A DNA stretch of 61,759 nucleotides from an uncultured Archangium sp. (GCA_903905455.1 CAIVGN010000148.1:1-61759), one strand, 5' to 3'. Positions 51,544 to 61,667 are shown, counted from the stretch's first letter. Made by a program: numbers and translations. The notes: generated by a model not told the origin, from the sequence alone.

Positions 51544-53970
51544 TCAACCCGCGGGGGCCTCCCTGGTCAGGGCGGCGGCGGCCCGGTCGAACTCCAGGCG
51601 CAGCCCGGCGGACTCTTCCGGGCGTGGCAGCTCGCCCTGGCGGGCCTTCGCTTCGAGGGCCTTGGCGGCGCGCATCAGCTCCGTGGCGCCGAAACAGACC
51701 GCCGAGCCGGCGATGGCGTGGGCCAGGCGCCCCACGTCTTCGGTCGAGCCGGCGGTGACCGCCGCGCCCAGCTCGCCCACCAGCTGGGGGGTGGTCTCGA
51801 TGAAGCTGCGCACCAGCCCGACGAACCCCGGGCCACTCTGGGAACGCAGGCGGCCGACGAGGCGCAGGTCGAGCGGCGCGGGCAGCGAGGGCAGCGCGGG
51901 CAGCGAGGGCGTGAGCCAGCGCCCCAGCAGCGCGTGGAGCTCGTCGGCCCAGAAGGGCTTGGTGACGTGGTCGTCCATGCCCGCCTCGAAGCTCTGCACG
52001 CGCTCGTCCTTCATGGCGTGGGCGGTGACGGCGATGATCGGGGTCCGGCGCCGCCCGGCTTCGACCTCGAGCGTGCGGATGGCCCGGGTCGCCTCGTAGC
52101 CATCCATCACCGGCATCTGGCAGTCCATCAGCACCAGGTCGAAGGACTCGCGCTGCCAGGCCTCCACGGCCTTCTGCCCGTTCTCGGCGAGCACCACCGT
52201 CAGGCCCACCCACTCGAGCAGCGCCTTGGTGACCTGCTGGTTCGCGAAGACGTCTTCCACCACCAGCACCTTGCGGCCCGCGTAGGCGTTGGCCTTCGGG
52301 GCCTGGAGATCGATGGGGGTCGGGCTGCTGGTGAAGGGCGCGTCCTTGACCACCACCAGGGGCAGGCGCACCACGAAGCGGCTCCCCGCCCCGGGCCGGC
52401 TGGTGACGGTGATCTGCCCGCCCATCAACTCCACGAGGCGCCGCGAGATGGCGAGGCCCAGCCCCGTGCCTCCGAAGCGGCGGGTGGAGCTGGCGTCGCC
52501 CTGGCTGAACGAGGTGAAGAGCCGGGGGAGCACTTCGGCCTCGATGCCGATGCCGGTGTCCTCGACGGCCACGAGGAAGGCGCCGTCCTTCTCCTCGCGG
52601 GTGATCCGCACGTCCACCCGCCCGTGGTCGGTGAACTTCACCGCGTTGCCCACCAGGTTGGTGAGCACCTGGCGCAGCCGGTCGGGGTCGGCCTCCACGA
52701 ACCGCGGCAGGGCCTCCGGGTAGTCGAACTCGAGGCCGAGGGCCTTCTCCTTGGCGGCCGGCTCGTTGACGCGCATCACCTCGTCGACGAGGTTGCGCAG
52801 GTTGATCGCCCGGGGCTGCAGCTCGAGCGCCCCGGCCTCGATCTTCGAGTAGTCGAGCACGTCGTTGATGATGGTCATCAGCGCGCGGCCCGACTTCAGG
52901 ATGCTGCGCAGGTACGACGTCTGGTCCGCGGTGAGCGAGGTCTCCTTGAGCAACTGGGCCATGCCCAGCACCCCGTTCATCGGCGTGCGGATCTCGTGGC
53001 TCATGTTGGCGAGGAAGCGGCTCTTGGCGCGCGTGGCCGCCTCGGCCAGCAGCTTGGCCTCCACCAGCGCGATCTCCGCGGCCTTGCGCTCGGTGATGTC
53101 TTCGATGCTGCCCACCATCCGCAGCGCCTTGCCCTCGGGGCTGCGCTCGACGACGTCGCCGCGGTCGAGCACCCAGATGATCGACCCGTCCGTGCGCCGC
53201 ATGCGGTGCTCGTGGCGGTAGGGGCCCTTGCCTTCCAGCGAGTGCCCGATGGCGCCGAAGATCGCCTCGCGTTCCTCCTCGAGCAGCCGGCTCGAGAAGT
53301 CGGCCAGCTCGTGGCGGCTGTTGAGCGGGTAGCCGAGCACCTCGGACCAGCGCAGGTTGTTGTCGACGCGGCCGGTGGTGATGTCCCAGTCCCACACGCC
53401 GTCGCCGGTGGCCGCGAGCACGTGCTGCAGGCGCTGCTCGCTTTGTTCGAGCTGCCGCTGGGCGCGCTTGAGATCGGTGACGTCGTTGGCGAGCACGAGA
53501 ATGCGGTGCGCCCCGGCCTTGCTGCGCAGCGGCTTCTTGATCGACTGGTAGTAGCGCTTCTCGCCGGTGTTCACGTCGGTCGAGTCTTCGAGGACCACGC
53601 GCGTCTGGCCGCCGAGCATGATCTCCTGCACGTTCTTCCTGAAGAACTCGACCTGCTCGCGGTTCGGGTTGAACGCGCCGTCGTCCTTGCCCACCAGGTC
53701 CTCCGGGGTGGTGCCGTAGAGCTGGGCCAGCGCCCGGTTGCCGACCAGGAAGCGCCCGTCCCAGTCCTTGAGCAACATCACGTTGGGGCTCTCGTCGACG
53801 GCCGAGCGCAGCAGGTCATGCGCGTCGCGCATGGCTTCCAGCTCGGCGTGGCCCTTCGCCTCGGCCTGGCGCACCTGCCCACGGGCCCGAAGCCACAGCG
53901 CGAGCAGGCCCAGCACGGCGACGCACAGCACACCGATCACGGCCCAGGGCGCGGGGCCCGGCGAAGGCAC
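51544..53970 (-). CDS. Hybrid sensor histidine kinase (PAS-PAS-HK-REC-HPt)
   Basis: The product has 808 residues from GTG 53970. One N-terminal membrane helix (VIGVLCVAVLGLLALWL) is followed by two PAS domains (about 55-170, 185-300). The HisKA H-box is FLANMSHEIRTPMNGVLGMA (His near 325). HATPase boxes are LTNLVGNAVKFTDHG, VEDTGIGIE and FGGTGLGLAIS. The receiver (about 560-680) has VLVVEDV and the phospho-acceptor VLMDCQMPVMDGYEA. An HPt domain at the end keeps the acceptor His in LAHAIAGSAVCFGA. All catalytic residues are present, so a complete four-step phosphorelay could run within it; no separate response regulator gene is adjacent. Confidence 0.94.
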   Translation of the reverse strand: MPSPGPAPWAVIGVLCVAVLGLLALWLRARGQVRQAEAKGHAELEAMRDAHDLLRSAVDESPNVMLLKDWDGRFLVGNRALAQLYGTTPEDLVGKDDGAFNPNREQVEFFRKNVQEIMLGGQTRVVLEDSTDVNTGEKRYYQSIKKPLRSKAGAHRILVLANDVTDLKRAQRQLEQSEQRLQHVLAATGDGVWDWDITTGRVDNNLRWSEVLGYPLNSRHELADFSSRLLEEEREAIFGAIGHSLEGKGPYRHEHRMRRTDGSIIWVLDRGDVVERSPEGKALRMVGSIEDITERKAAEIALVEAKLLAEAATRAKSRFLANMSHEIRTPMNGVLGMAQLLKETSLTADQTSYLRSILKSGRALMTIINDVLDYSKIEAGALELQPRAINLRNLVDEVMRVNEPAAKEKALGLEFDYPEALPRFVEADPDRLRQVLTNLVGNAVKFTDHGRVDVRITREEKDGAFLVAVEDTGIGIEAEVLPRLFTSFSQGDASSTRRFGGTGLGLAISRRLVELMGGQITVTSRPGAGSRFVVRLPLVVVKDAPFTSSPTPIDLQAPKANAYAGRKVLVVEDVFANQQVTKALLEWVGLTVVLAENGQKAVEAWQRESFDLVLMDCQMPVMDGYEATRAIRTLEVEAGRRRTPIIAVTAHAMKDERVQSFEAGMDDHVTKPFWADELHALLGRWLTPSLPALPSLPAPLDLRLVGRLRSQSGPGFVGLVRSFIETTPQLVGELGAAVTAGSTEDVGRLAHAIAGSAVCFGATELMRAAKALEAKARQGELPRPEESAGLRLEFDRAAAALTREAPAG

Positions 53971-54132
53971 GAAGACATCGAGCGTCAGCGGCAGGACAGG
54001 CCTCGGGGTCAGGACGGAAGTTCAAGCGTGCGACGGTGCATGACCCGCGCCGCTGGCAAGGCCCCGAACCGACGGGCGCCGCACAGGGGGCGTGCAAGGG
54101 CCCCGCGACCCCGGGCCCGGAAAATGACCCAC

Positions 54133-54606
54133 TCAGCCCACGGCGTGAACGTGCCCCGAGCCTTCTTGCTTCGCGATCGCCCGGTGCAGCTCGAGCAGCT
54201 CCGCTTCCTTCGCCTGGAGCAGCGCGAGGGCCTCCTTGCCGTAGCGATCTTCGAAGGCCGCGAGGCTCTCGAGGCGGGGCAGCTCTTTCTGGGCCCGGGC
54301 GAGCACCAGGGCGTCCTTCTCCGAGGTGCCCTGCTTCGCGCGCTCGATGCGCTCCTGGACCTGGGCCAGCGCCGAGCGCCGGCCGCAGAAGTCACCGACC
54401 AGGGACTTGAGCTTGCCCAGCTCGACCAGGTCGAGCTTCGAGGCGGCCAGGGCGTGGGCGTGGGCGAAGGCGTAGCGGCCGCTCCAGTCGGGGGCCGAGG
54501 CCTTGCCGAGCTCGTCGAGCAGGGTGCGCTGGTAGGTGACGAAGCCGTCGAGCCGTTCGGCGGACAGCTGCAGCGAGGCGAGTCGCAAAGTCTTCAGGTC
54601 CCTCAT
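54133..54606 (-). CDS. Coiled-coil hypothetical protein
   Basis: The 157-residue product starts at ATG 54606 (MRDLKTLRLASLQLS); the open frame runs further upstream into the divergent kinase gene. It is charged, entirely helical and likely coiled-coil, with RSALAQVQERIERAKQGTSE and KEAELLELHRAIAKQ. It has no signal, Cys pair or known domain. It starts 25 bp from the divergent kinase gene and 162 bp upstream of the hybrid kinase gene. Confidence 0.7.
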   Translation of the reverse strand: MRDLKTLRLASLQLSAERLDGFVTYQRTLLDELGKASAPDWSGRYAFAHAHALAASKLDLVELGKLKSLVGDFCGRRSALAQVQERIERAKQGTSEKDALVLARAQKELPRLESLAAFEDRYGKEALALLQAKEAELLELHRAIAKQEGSGHVHAVG

Positions 54607-54631
54607 GGCGCGGAAGGTACACTGAAGCCCC

Positions 54632-57532
54632 GTGTCGAGTACCTGCCCTTCTGACGTCGCCCTCGAGGCCTTTGCGCGTGGCATCGGCGATCCCGAGAGC
54701 CGCGAGCTGCTCGCCACGCACGTGCGCACCTGCGCCGACTGCCAGGCCCGCTTCCTGCCCCTGGCCCTCGAGCACTCGGCGCTGACCCAGACCAGCTTCG
54801 ACTCGCCCGCCGCGAAGCTGCGCAAGCGGAGCCGCGAGACGCCGGTGAGCCTCGACCCGATGCTCTCCACGGACCCCTCGGGGGGCCTCGAAGACACGCA
54901 CGTCTCGGGCGAGACCCCGGCGGCGCGGGTGTTGTCGACCAGCGGGGTGCGCAAGGGCGAGGCGCTCGATCGCTACGTGATCCTCGACCAGCTCGGCGCC
55001 GGCGGCATGGGCGAGGTGTATTCGGCCTGGGACCCGGTGCTCGATCGCAAGGTCGCGGTGAAGGTGCTGCGCGCCGACTTCGAGGGCTCCGACGTCGGCG
55101 AGGAGCTCAAGCACCGCCTGCTGCGCGAGGCCCAGTCGTTGGCCAAGCTCAGCCACCCCAACGTGGTGACGGTGCACGACGTCGGCCTGGCCGGCGACCG
55201 CGTGTTCCTCGCCATGGAGTTCGCCGAGGGGCAGACGCTCAAGAAGTGGCTCGAGCAGAAGCCGCCCCCGAGCTGGCAGCGCACCCTGGAGATCTTCCTC
55301 GCCGCGGGCGAAGGCCTCGTCGCTGCCCACACCCAGGGCATCACCCACCGCGACTTCAAGCCGGACAACGTGGTGGTGGGCTCGGACAACCGGGTGCGGG
55401 TGATGGACTTCGGGCTCGCCCACGGCCAGGCCGCGCAAAAGAAGGACGACAGCCAGGTGCGGCGCACCATCACCCAGCCCGGGGCGATGCTGGGCACGCC
55501 GGCGTACATGTCGCCCGAGGCGCTCCACGGAAGGCCCACCGACTTCCGGTCCGACGAGTTCAGCTTCTGCGTCGCGCTCTTCGAGGCGCTGTACGGGTTC
55601 CGGCCCTTCGCCGGCGCGAGCCCGGGCGCGATCGCGGTGGAGATCGATCAGAACCGGGTGCTCCCCACGCCGAAGGACACCCAGGTGCCCCGGCGCATCC
55701 ACCAGCTGGTGCTCAAGGGCCTGCGCGCCGACCCGGCCGAGCGCTTCCAGACGATGCGCGCGCTGCTGCTGCAGCTGGGTCGGCGCAAGTCGAGCCGCGA
55801 ACAGCAGGTGACGTTGATCTCCATGGCCGCGCTCGCGGTGCTGGCGGCGGGCCTGACCGGCGTCGTCTCGTACCGGAGCCGCACGCGCTGCGCGGAGATC
55901 GACACCCGCCTCAACGGGGTGTGGGACACGAACGTGAAGAAGAAGGCCCACCTGGCCTTCGACCTGACCCAGAAGCCGTGGGCGACGTCGGCGTGGCGCG
56001 AAGTCGAAGGGCGCCTCGACACCTACGCCGCCGAGTGGCTCACCCAGCGGCACGAGGCCTGTGAGAGCAGCGGCGAGCACAACGACGAGCAGCTCGGCCA
56101 ACAGATCCTCTGCCTGAGCCGGCGCCTGTCCGACCTCGAGGCCACCACCGATCTCTTCACCCACGCCGACGGCGACGTGGTCGAGCGCGCCGTCACCACG
56201 GCCACCGCGCTCGCGCCGCTCGAGACCTGCCGCCGCGTGGTGGTCGCGACGAAGTCGGCCACGCCCTCGGAGCCCATGCGGGCGCAGTTGTCGGCGGTGA
56301 AGGCGCGCATCGACGCTGGCAAGTACGCCGACGCCCTGGCCGCCGCCGCGGAGATCGCCGCCCGCGCCGACGCCGCGGGAGACCGGGCGGCCTACGCCGA
56401 GGCGAGGCTGTGGGCGTCGATCGCCAAGATCCGCACCGGTGATGCCAGGGCCGCCGACACGCTGGTCGAGGAGTCGATCCTCGCCGCGGAGATCGCCCAC
56501 GACGACGAGCTCCAGGCCCGCGGGTGGGTCGAGCGGTTGGGCTTCGCGGCGCTCGCCGGGCCCTCCCCCGACGCCGATCGCTGGGCCCGCTTCGCGCGCG
56601 CCGCCCTCGATCGCATCAACTCGCCCCCGGAGCTCGAGGCCTCCTACGCCAACAACCTCGGCGTGCTCGCCTACTACCGGCAGCAGTACGGCGCGGCCAT
56701 CGAGGCCCACCAGCACGCGCTCGCGCTGCGGCGGCAGTTGCTGGGTGAGAAGCACCCGCTGGTGGCGCGCTCGCACTCGAACCTCGGCATCGCCTTCAAG
56801 GGGCTGGGCCGCTTCGACGACGCGCGCGCGCAGTACGAGCAGGCCCTGGCCATCGAAGAGTCGGCCCTCGACCCCTCGCACCCGCAGGTCGCCGAGACGC
56901 TCAACAACCTCGGCAACGTGCTCCAGGCGCAGAACGAGCCCCTGCTCGCGCGCAAGGCCCTCGAGCGTTCGCTGGGCATCAAGGAGGCGGCCTACGGGAA
57001 GGACAGCCTCCCGGCCGCCGTCACGCTCACCAACCTCGGCGCGCTGTTGCTCGACCTGAAGGACCCCGCCGAAGCCGCGGGCTTGCTCGAGCGCGCCGTG
57101 GCCATCAAGGAGCAGCGCGCGGGCCCCGACACGCTCACCGTGGCCATCTCGCTGACCAACCTCGCCCAGGCGCGACGTGGGGCCAGGCGGTGGGCCGACT
57201 CCATCGCCCTCGACGCGCGGGCCCTCGAGATCCGCACCCGGCGGCAGGGCGAAAAGCACCTCGATCTCGCCTTCAACCTCACCGGTCTCGGCGAGGCGCG
57301 CCTGAGGTCGCGAGACGTGCGCGGCGCCCGGGAAGCGCTGGAGGACGCGCTCGCGCTGCGCCGAGACCCGGGGCCTGAGCGCGCGGCGACGGCGTATTGG
57401 CTGGCCGTGGCGCTGGCCGGCACGAAGGACACGCGGGTCCGTTCGCTGCTCGAAGAGGCCGTGGCCGACCTGCCCCGGGGCACGCCCCTGAGGGACGAAG
57501 CCCAGGACGCGCTCGACCGGCTCCACCGGTGA
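54632..57532 (+). CDS. Ser/Thr protein kinase with N-terminal zinc finger and C-terminal TPRs
   Basis: The 966-residue product starts at GTG 54632. An N-terminal zf-HC2-like finger (CPSDVALEAF...HVRTCADC, about 5-45) resembles anti-sigma ZAS domains. The kinase (about 108-370) has all active-site motifs: GAGGMGEVY, AVKVL (Lys near 143), THRDFKPDNV (near 238) and MDFGLA (near 258). A membrane helix (about 392-412) follows. The second half holds TPRs with NNLGVLAYYRQQYGAAIEAH, SNLGIAFKGLGRFDDA and similar 42-residue tetratricopeptide units. It is coupled to a DnaJ-domain gene by GTGA overlap. Confidence 0.94.
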   Translation: MSSTCPSDVALEAFARGIGDPESRELLATHVRTCADCQARFLPLALEHSALTQTSFDSPAAKLRKRSRETPVSLDPMLSTDPSGGLEDTHVSGETPAARVLSTSGVRKGEALDRYVILDQLGAGGMGEVYSAWDPVLDRKVAVKVLRADFEGSDVGEELKHRLLREAQSLAKLSHPNVVTVHDVGLAGDRVFLAMEFAEGQTLKKWLEQKPPPSWQRTLEIFLAAGEGLVAAHTQGITHRDFKPDNVVVGSDNRVRVMDFGLAHGQAAQKKDDSQVRRTITQPGAMLGTPAYMSPEALHGRPTDFRSDEFSFCVALFEALYGFRPFAGASPGAIAVEIDQNRVLPTPKDTQVPRRIHQLVLKGLRADPAERFQTMRALLLQLGRRKSSREQQVTLISMAALAVLAAGLTGVVSYRSRTRCAEIDTRLNGVWDTNVKKKAHLAFDLTQKPWATSAWREVEGRLDTYAAEWLTQRHEACESSGEHNDEQLGQQILCLSRRLSDLEATTDLFTHADGDVVERAVTTATALAPLETCRRVVVATKSATPSEPMRAQLSAVKARIDAGKYADALAAAAEIAARADAAGDRAAYAEARLWASIAKIRTGDARAADTLVEESILAAEIAHDDELQARGWVERLGFAALAGPSPDADRWARFARAALDRINSPPELEASYANNLGVLAYYRQQYGAAIEAHQHALALRRQLLGEKHPLVARSHSNLGIAFKGLGRFDDARAQYEQALAIEESALDPSHPQVAETLNNLGNVLQAQNEPLLARKALERSLGIKEAAYGKDSLPAAVTLTNLGALLLDLKDPAEAAGLLERAVAIKEQRAGPDTLTVAISLTNLAQARRGARRWADSIALDARALEIRTRRQGEKHLDLAFNLTGLGEARLRSRDVRGAREALEDALALRRDPGPERAATAYWLAVALAGTKDTRVRSLLEEAVADLPRGTPLRDEAQDALDRLHR

Positions 57533-57996
57533 CTCGCGCCGGCCTGACCCGCGGCGTCTTCGCCCTCGCCCGCACGAAGCGCAAGCGCTTCATCTGGTGC
57601 GCGTGGTGGACGGGCGAACCCACCGCGAAGCCCTTCCGCGCGCCCGATGCCTGGGGTGGTGGCGCGTTCACCCGCGAAGAGGCGCAGGTGCTCGCCGAGC
57701 GCGCCGCGGGACGACCGCTGACGCCCATCGACGATCACTGGGCCGGGGCCTGGAAACGAAGCCTCGCGGGCCTCGAGCCGTTCCCCAAGCAGCGGGTGCG
57801 CGCGCCGACCACGAGCACCGATCCCTACGTGCTGCTGGGGCTGACGAGCACCGCGACGGTGGAAGAGGTGAAGCGCGCGTTTCGCGCCCGGGCCCTGGCC
57901 CACCACCCCGACCAGGGTGGCTCGGCCGACGAGTTCATGGCGACCAAGCGGGCCTACGACGCGATCATCAAGCGTCGTCACGGCCGCGCGCGCTGA
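57529..57996 (+). CDS. DnaJ (J-domain) protein
   Basis: The 155-residue product starts at GTG 57529, overlapping the kinase stop codon (GTGA). The N-terminal part (RKRFIWCAWWTGEP) is not recognised. A C-terminal J-domain (about 97-150) shows DPYVLLGLTSTATVEEVKRA and the essential HPD in ALAHHPDQGGSADEF. Only the J-domain is present, without the Gly/Phe or zinc-finger regions, so it is a class III type J protein that would recruit DnaK. It is convergent with the cytochrome-like lipoprotein gene, 4 bp apart. Confidence 0.85.
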   Translation: MTRAGLTRGVFALARTKRKRFIWCAWWTGEPTAKPFRAPDAWGGGAFTREEAQVLAERAAGRPLTPIDDHWAGAWKRSLAGLEPFPKQRVRAPTTSTDPYVLLGLTSTATVEEVKRAFRARALAHHPDQGGSADEFMATKRAYDAIIKRRHGRAR

Positions 57997-58000
57997 ACCG

Positions 58001-58972
58001 TTACTTCGCTTGTTCCTTGACCCAGGCGTTCAGGGTGTCGACGGCCGCCTGGTCGACGGTGCTGCGGCCCAACGGAGGCATCGAGCCCTCTTCCGACGCG
58101 GGCCGCGCGACGCGCTTGGCCAGCGAGCTGAACGGCGCCTGCGCGAAGTGGCCGGTGGTGTCGTAGGTCGGCGTTTCCTTCGTCGAGCCCAGCTTGCCCA
58201 CGCGCAGCAGGAGATCGGTGCCGGACAGCGGGTTCTCGCAGCGCAGCTTCGCCTCGTTGTCGATGCGGGCCTGGTTGTGGCAGTTGCCGCAGTTCGCGTG
58301 CAGGTACCCGAGCGCGGCCTGCTCGGTCTGGGTGCCGGGGATCTCCAGCGAGGTGGTGGGCGCCTCGGTGAGCAGGTCGGCAGCCACGAGCGCGGCGAGG
58401 TTGAGCTCTCCCGCGGGCGCGTCGTGGTTGAGCTGGATCGCGGCGAAGCCCAGCACGTGCGACGCCACGTGGGCGTGACAGGCCTGGCAGTCCTCGGCCG
58501 AGGGCACGGTGTGCGTGGTGCCCAGCGCGCCCTCGACGCCTTCGGGGACCGGCGTGGCGTCCGCCTGGTCTTCGGCCCACAGGTAGCTGACCAGCAACCA
58601 GTCCTCGCGGCCCGCGCCGAACTTCTGCATCAGCCGCGTCTCGACGCGCTTGCCGTCGACGCGGAACTCCTTCCACACCTTCGTCCCCTGCGGGAACTGC
58701 CAGAAGTCCATGTTCGCGGTGTCGATGCGCGTGCCCGGGGGCAGGAGGATCCACCGCGACTTCTCGGCGCCGTCGGCCCACAGCTCGAAGCGGGGGCGGT
58801 AGGCCTTCACGTTCGCGGCGAGCACCGAGCTGCTCCCGGCCGCGTAGAGCCCGGTCGCGCTCAACGTCGCGGGGACCTGGTCCAGGGTGGTGCTGGCGAT
58901 GGGCTCACACAGGCCCGCGTCGACACAGCCGAACAGGGACACCGAGAGCAGCAGGGAGACGGTCAGGCGCAT
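58001..58972 (-). CDS. Lipoprotein with two CXXCH heme-binding motifs
   Basis: The 323-residue product has the lipobox-like LFGC at the end of a signal [16 protein letters not shown]. Two c-type heme motifs, CQACH (about 161) and CGNCH (about 231), lie in the second half. The second sits in a [15 protein letters not shown] context seen in large secreted cytochromes. A conserved-type stretch [19 protein letters not shown] and [21 protein letters not shown] precedes them. Such proteins are related to PQQ-dehydrogenase and surface-redox cytochromes. The electron partner is not in the window. It lies 30 bp downstream of the hydrolase gene. Confidence 0.82.
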   Translation of the reverse strand: MRLTVSLLLSVSLFGCVDAGLCEPIASTTLDQVPATLSATGLYAAGSSSVLAANVKAYRPRFELWADGAEKSRWILLPPGTRIDTANMDFWQFPQGTKVWKEFRVDGKRVETRLMQKFGAGREDWLLVSYLWAEDQADATPVPEGVEGALGTTHTVPSAEDCQACHAHVASHVLGFAAIQLNHDAPAGELNLAALVAADLLTEAPTTSLEIPGTQTEQAALGYLHANCGNCHNQARIDNEAKLRCENPLSGTDLLLRVGKLGSTKETPTYDTTGHFAQAPFSSLAKRVARPASEEGSMPPLGRSTVDQAAVDTLNAWVKEQAK

Positions 58973-59002
58973 GGCGGCGCTTCTACACGCGAACGAAGGA
59001 GA

Positions 59003-60931
59003 TCAGTCGGGGTTGCACACGCCCGAGCAGAGGTGCGCGATCACCCCGTCATCGAAGAGCCGCGCCGTCTGGTCGATGGTGGGCTGCAACCGGCGCACGC
59101 CGTCGTGCACCCCGCTGTCGAAGGTGGGGAACGCGGCGTCTCGGTTGAGGGCGTCGACGTCGACCCCGAAGTCGAACAACTCCAGCGCGCGGTCGGTCGT
59201 GCCCGTCGCGGCCTCGAGACCCCACACGGGCTTCGGCGCGGGCTGCAGTTGGTTGAGCCCCAGCGTGCGCGCCAGCAGGTAGCTGGCGAAGTTGGGCACC
59301 TCGGTGTCGCCCAGGCCGATCTGCAACAAGACCTGCCGCGCAGGAGAACCCGGCAGGGGCTCCTTCTGCACGTAGCGGGAGAAGGTGTTGGGGTCGATGC
59401 GGTCCATCTGGCGCTGCAGGCTGGCGATGAACTTCTGCTGATCGAGCGGGTCGGAGATGCTGCTGTCGACCAGGTCGAGGAACTGCATGAAGGGCTCGGC
59501 GCGGAACATCATCGCGGTGAAGCCGGAACCGCCGACCTGCATCGCCGCGCGCTTGACGTAGGGGTTCGTCGCCACCATGCCCACGCCGAGGATCGTGCCC
59601 TGGCTGATGCCCAGGTACTTGCTGGCGTCGCCCTCGAGGTACGGCGCGCCGGTGCCGGGGCGCTTGAAGGCGTCGAGCGAGGGGAACACTTTCTCCACGG
59701 CGCTGCCCAGCACGATCCAGTTCGCGTAGCCCTGGTGCACCCGGTCGGTGAACTGCAGCACGCTGGCCGGGTGACCGAGCAGGGCCTCGGCGATCTTGCC
59801 GACGTCCGGCGTGGCCATGCCCCACCACTCGGCGCCGATCATGGTGCGCCCGAGCTTGAACGCGAGGTTGCGGGCCGAGCCGCCGGTCAGCTCGTCGAAG
59901 CCGCCGAAGAAGCCGTGGCCATAGAGGAAGGTGCCCGACACGCCGGTCGCGTCGCGCACCGAGGTGGGCACGATGGCGATGAAGGGGAACACGCTGGTGC
60001 CGTTCTGCGTGACCTGCCCGTCGCTGCCGCGCCTGAGCTTCGCGCCCGGATCGGGGACGTCGGTGAACAGCGGCATCGAGATGGTGCCGTGCACCACGCG
60101 CCACACGTCGGCGTCGGTGTTCTCTTCGACGCCGGTGACGGTCACCTCGGGGGTGTGGCTTTCCAGCCAGGCGATGGTCAGGGCGCGCACGCGCAGCATG
60201 TCGTTGGTGACGTTCTCCTGCGAGCCCACGGTGAACTCCCACGCGAGCTGGAGTTTCGAGCCGTCGATCGCTGCCTTCTTCGCCAGCCCCTTGAGGCGGT
60301 CGTTCCATGCCTCGACCTGCGGCGCGAACGCGGCTTCCCCGCCCGTCAGGCCCTCGCGCACGCGTCGGAACCCCTCGGGCGTCGGGGCGAGCACGCCGGC
60401 CGACTGCACCCCGAAGAGGAAGACGCTGTAGCGGGCCTGGTCGCGCAGCGGCAGCAACGGGTGCAGCACGATGGCCCGCCGCGCGGGGTCGGTGGCGTTC
60501 GGGTCGAGATCGACGAAGTGCGGCACCGGCACGCCGTCCGGGTCGAGGATCAGGGTGTGGCTGGTGGTCGCCGAGAGGCTCAACTCCGGCGCGTCGGGGA
60601 GGTGCACGAAGCCCTCGTCGGTGACGTCGACCGGCAACATGGCGACGATCGGGCTCACCGGGGAGAAGCCGTCGGCGACGAAGGCCTGGTGGGGGTCGGC
60701 GCTCGCCCCGCCCTTGGTCATCACCCGCGCGGCCGGCGAGAGCTCGATGCGGAACCCGGTGACCTTGGTCGCGTCGGGCGAGCGGAAGAAGTCAGAGGGG
60801 TACGGCAGCATGCAGTCGGCGCCGCCCAGCAGTGGCTGGCACCCCGCGGCCAGGTTGAGCGGCGGGGGCGTGGGGGCGCTGCACGAGAAGCAGACCAGCG
60901 AGGTAGCGACGAGCGAACCGACGAGACGCAT
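59003..60931 (-). CDS. Lipoprotein with alpha/beta-hydrolase signature
   Basis: The 642-residue product starts at ATG 60931. The lipobox is LVCFSC. Residues of about 20-300 form a beta-rich N-terminal region with DFFRSPDATKVTGFRIELSP, as in the bacterial virulence-factor lipase N-terminal family. The hydrolase core has YGHGFFGGFDELTG (oxyanion-type HG) and the nucleophile elbow YLGISQGTILG (GXSXG, Ser near 442). A late SGVHDGVRR offers a candidate His. It is probably an outer-membrane-anchored esterase or lipase, with unknown substrate. It follows 76 bp after another lipoprotein gene. Confidence 0.85.
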   Translation of the reverse strand: MRLVGSLVATSLVCFSCSAPTPPPLNLAAGCQPLLGGADCMLPYPSDFFRSPDATKVTGFRIELSPAARVMTKGGASADPHQAFVADGFSPVSPIVAMLPVDVTDEGFVHLPDAPELSLSATTSHTLILDPDGVPVPHFVDLDPNATDPARRAIVLHPLLPLRDQARYSVFLFGVQSAGVLAPTPEGFRRVREGLTGGEAAFAPQVEAWNDRLKGLAKKAAIDGSKLQLAWEFTVGSQENVTNDMLRVRALTIAWLESHTPEVTVTGVEENTDADVWRVVHGTISMPLFTDVPDPGAKLRRGSDGQVTQNGTSVFPFIAIVPTSVRDATGVSGTFLYGHGFFGGFDELTGGSARNLAFKLGRTMIGAEWWGMATPDVGKIAEALLGHPASVLQFTDRVHQGYANWIVLGSAVEKVFPSLDAFKRPGTGAPYLEGDASKYLGISQGTILGVGMVATNPYVKRAAMQVGGSGFTAMMFRAEPFMQFLDLVDSSISDPLDQQKFIASLQRQMDRIDPNTFSRYVQKEPLPGSPARQVLLQIGLGDTEVPNFASYLLARTLGLNQLQPAPKPVWGLEAATGTTDRALELFDFGVDVDALNRDAAFPTFDSGVHDGVRRLQPTIDQTARLFDDGVIAHLCSGVCNPD

Positions 60932-61007
60932 GGGCGCGCGTTTCCGACGAAGCGGCGCGCGACGCAAGCCGCGCCACCGAAACCTCAAGCGCCGTAGGGT
61001 TTTCGTC

Positions 61008-61667
61008 TCAGTATCCGCAGGCGCCGGCGAGGCAGGAGTGCCGGGAGTTGCAGCAGTCCTCGCGCACCACGCAGGCCTGGCCCTCGCCCGAACACGCGGC
61101 CACGGGCGCGAAGTCGAAGTCCACGAAGTGCAGCGCGTCCGGCCCGTCCCACGCGCTCCGGGCGACCCAGATGCGGAACACGCCGTCACGCTCGGTGCGC
61201 ACCACGATCCCCATGCCCACCGCGTCGGGGCTCACCACCGAGGCCACCTGCAGCGAGACCCAGGACACCCACGCCGTGCAGCGCGCCGGGTCGACCTGGG
61301 CCAGCGAGGCCACGCGCCCGTCCATCACGCACAGCCAGTTCCCCGCGGTGCCCAGGCCGAGGAACCGCCCCGTCGAGAGCTGGAGATCCGTGCGCGCCGC
61401 GTCGCCGGTCACCACCCCGCCGTCGCTGGCGAGCACCTGGGTGAGGGTGTCCACCCCGCGGTAGATCGTGCGCGTGGTGAGCACCGCCTGGTCTGCGAAG
61501 CGGAAGCCGTCGTCACCGTTGGCGTACGACGAGGTGAGGTGCACCCGCTGGGGCACGCTCGGCGGCGTCACCTCCGCCGGTGGCGTCACTTGCGCGGGCC
61601 ACGACACCGGCACGTCACGGCCACAACCCACCAGCAGGACCAACGACCACAGGGACCAGGCGCGCAT
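61008..61667 (-). CDS. Hypothetical lipoprotein with C-terminal Cys-rich motif
   Basis: The 219-residue product starts at ATG 61667, with AAAGG upstream. The signal MRAWSLWSLVLLVGC ends in a lipobox. A Pro-rich linker follows. The mature domain is beta-rich, with TDLQLSTGRFLGLGTAGNW. The end carries ACSGEGQACVVREDCCNSRHSCLAGACGY, a knot-like Cys pattern similar to other myxobacterial lipoproteins with CC-type small domains. I do not recognise the overall family. Confidence 0.8.
   Translation of the reverse strand: MRAWSLWSLVLLVGCGRDVPVSWPAQVTPPAEVTPPSVPQRVHLTSSYANGDDGFRFADQAVLTTRTIYRGVDTLTQVLASDGGVVTGDAARTDLQLSTGRFLGLGTAGNWLCVMDGRVASLAQVDPARCTAWVSWVSLQVASVVSPDAVGMGIVVRTERDGVFRIWVARSAWDGPDALHFVDFDFAPVAACSGEGQACVVREDCCNSRHSCLAGACGY

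Noticed and set aside
54007-54132. GC-rich inverted repeat between the coiled-coil and hybrid-kinase genes as terminator
   Set aside because: The palindromic GGGCCCGGGG block has no T tract and could be compositional.
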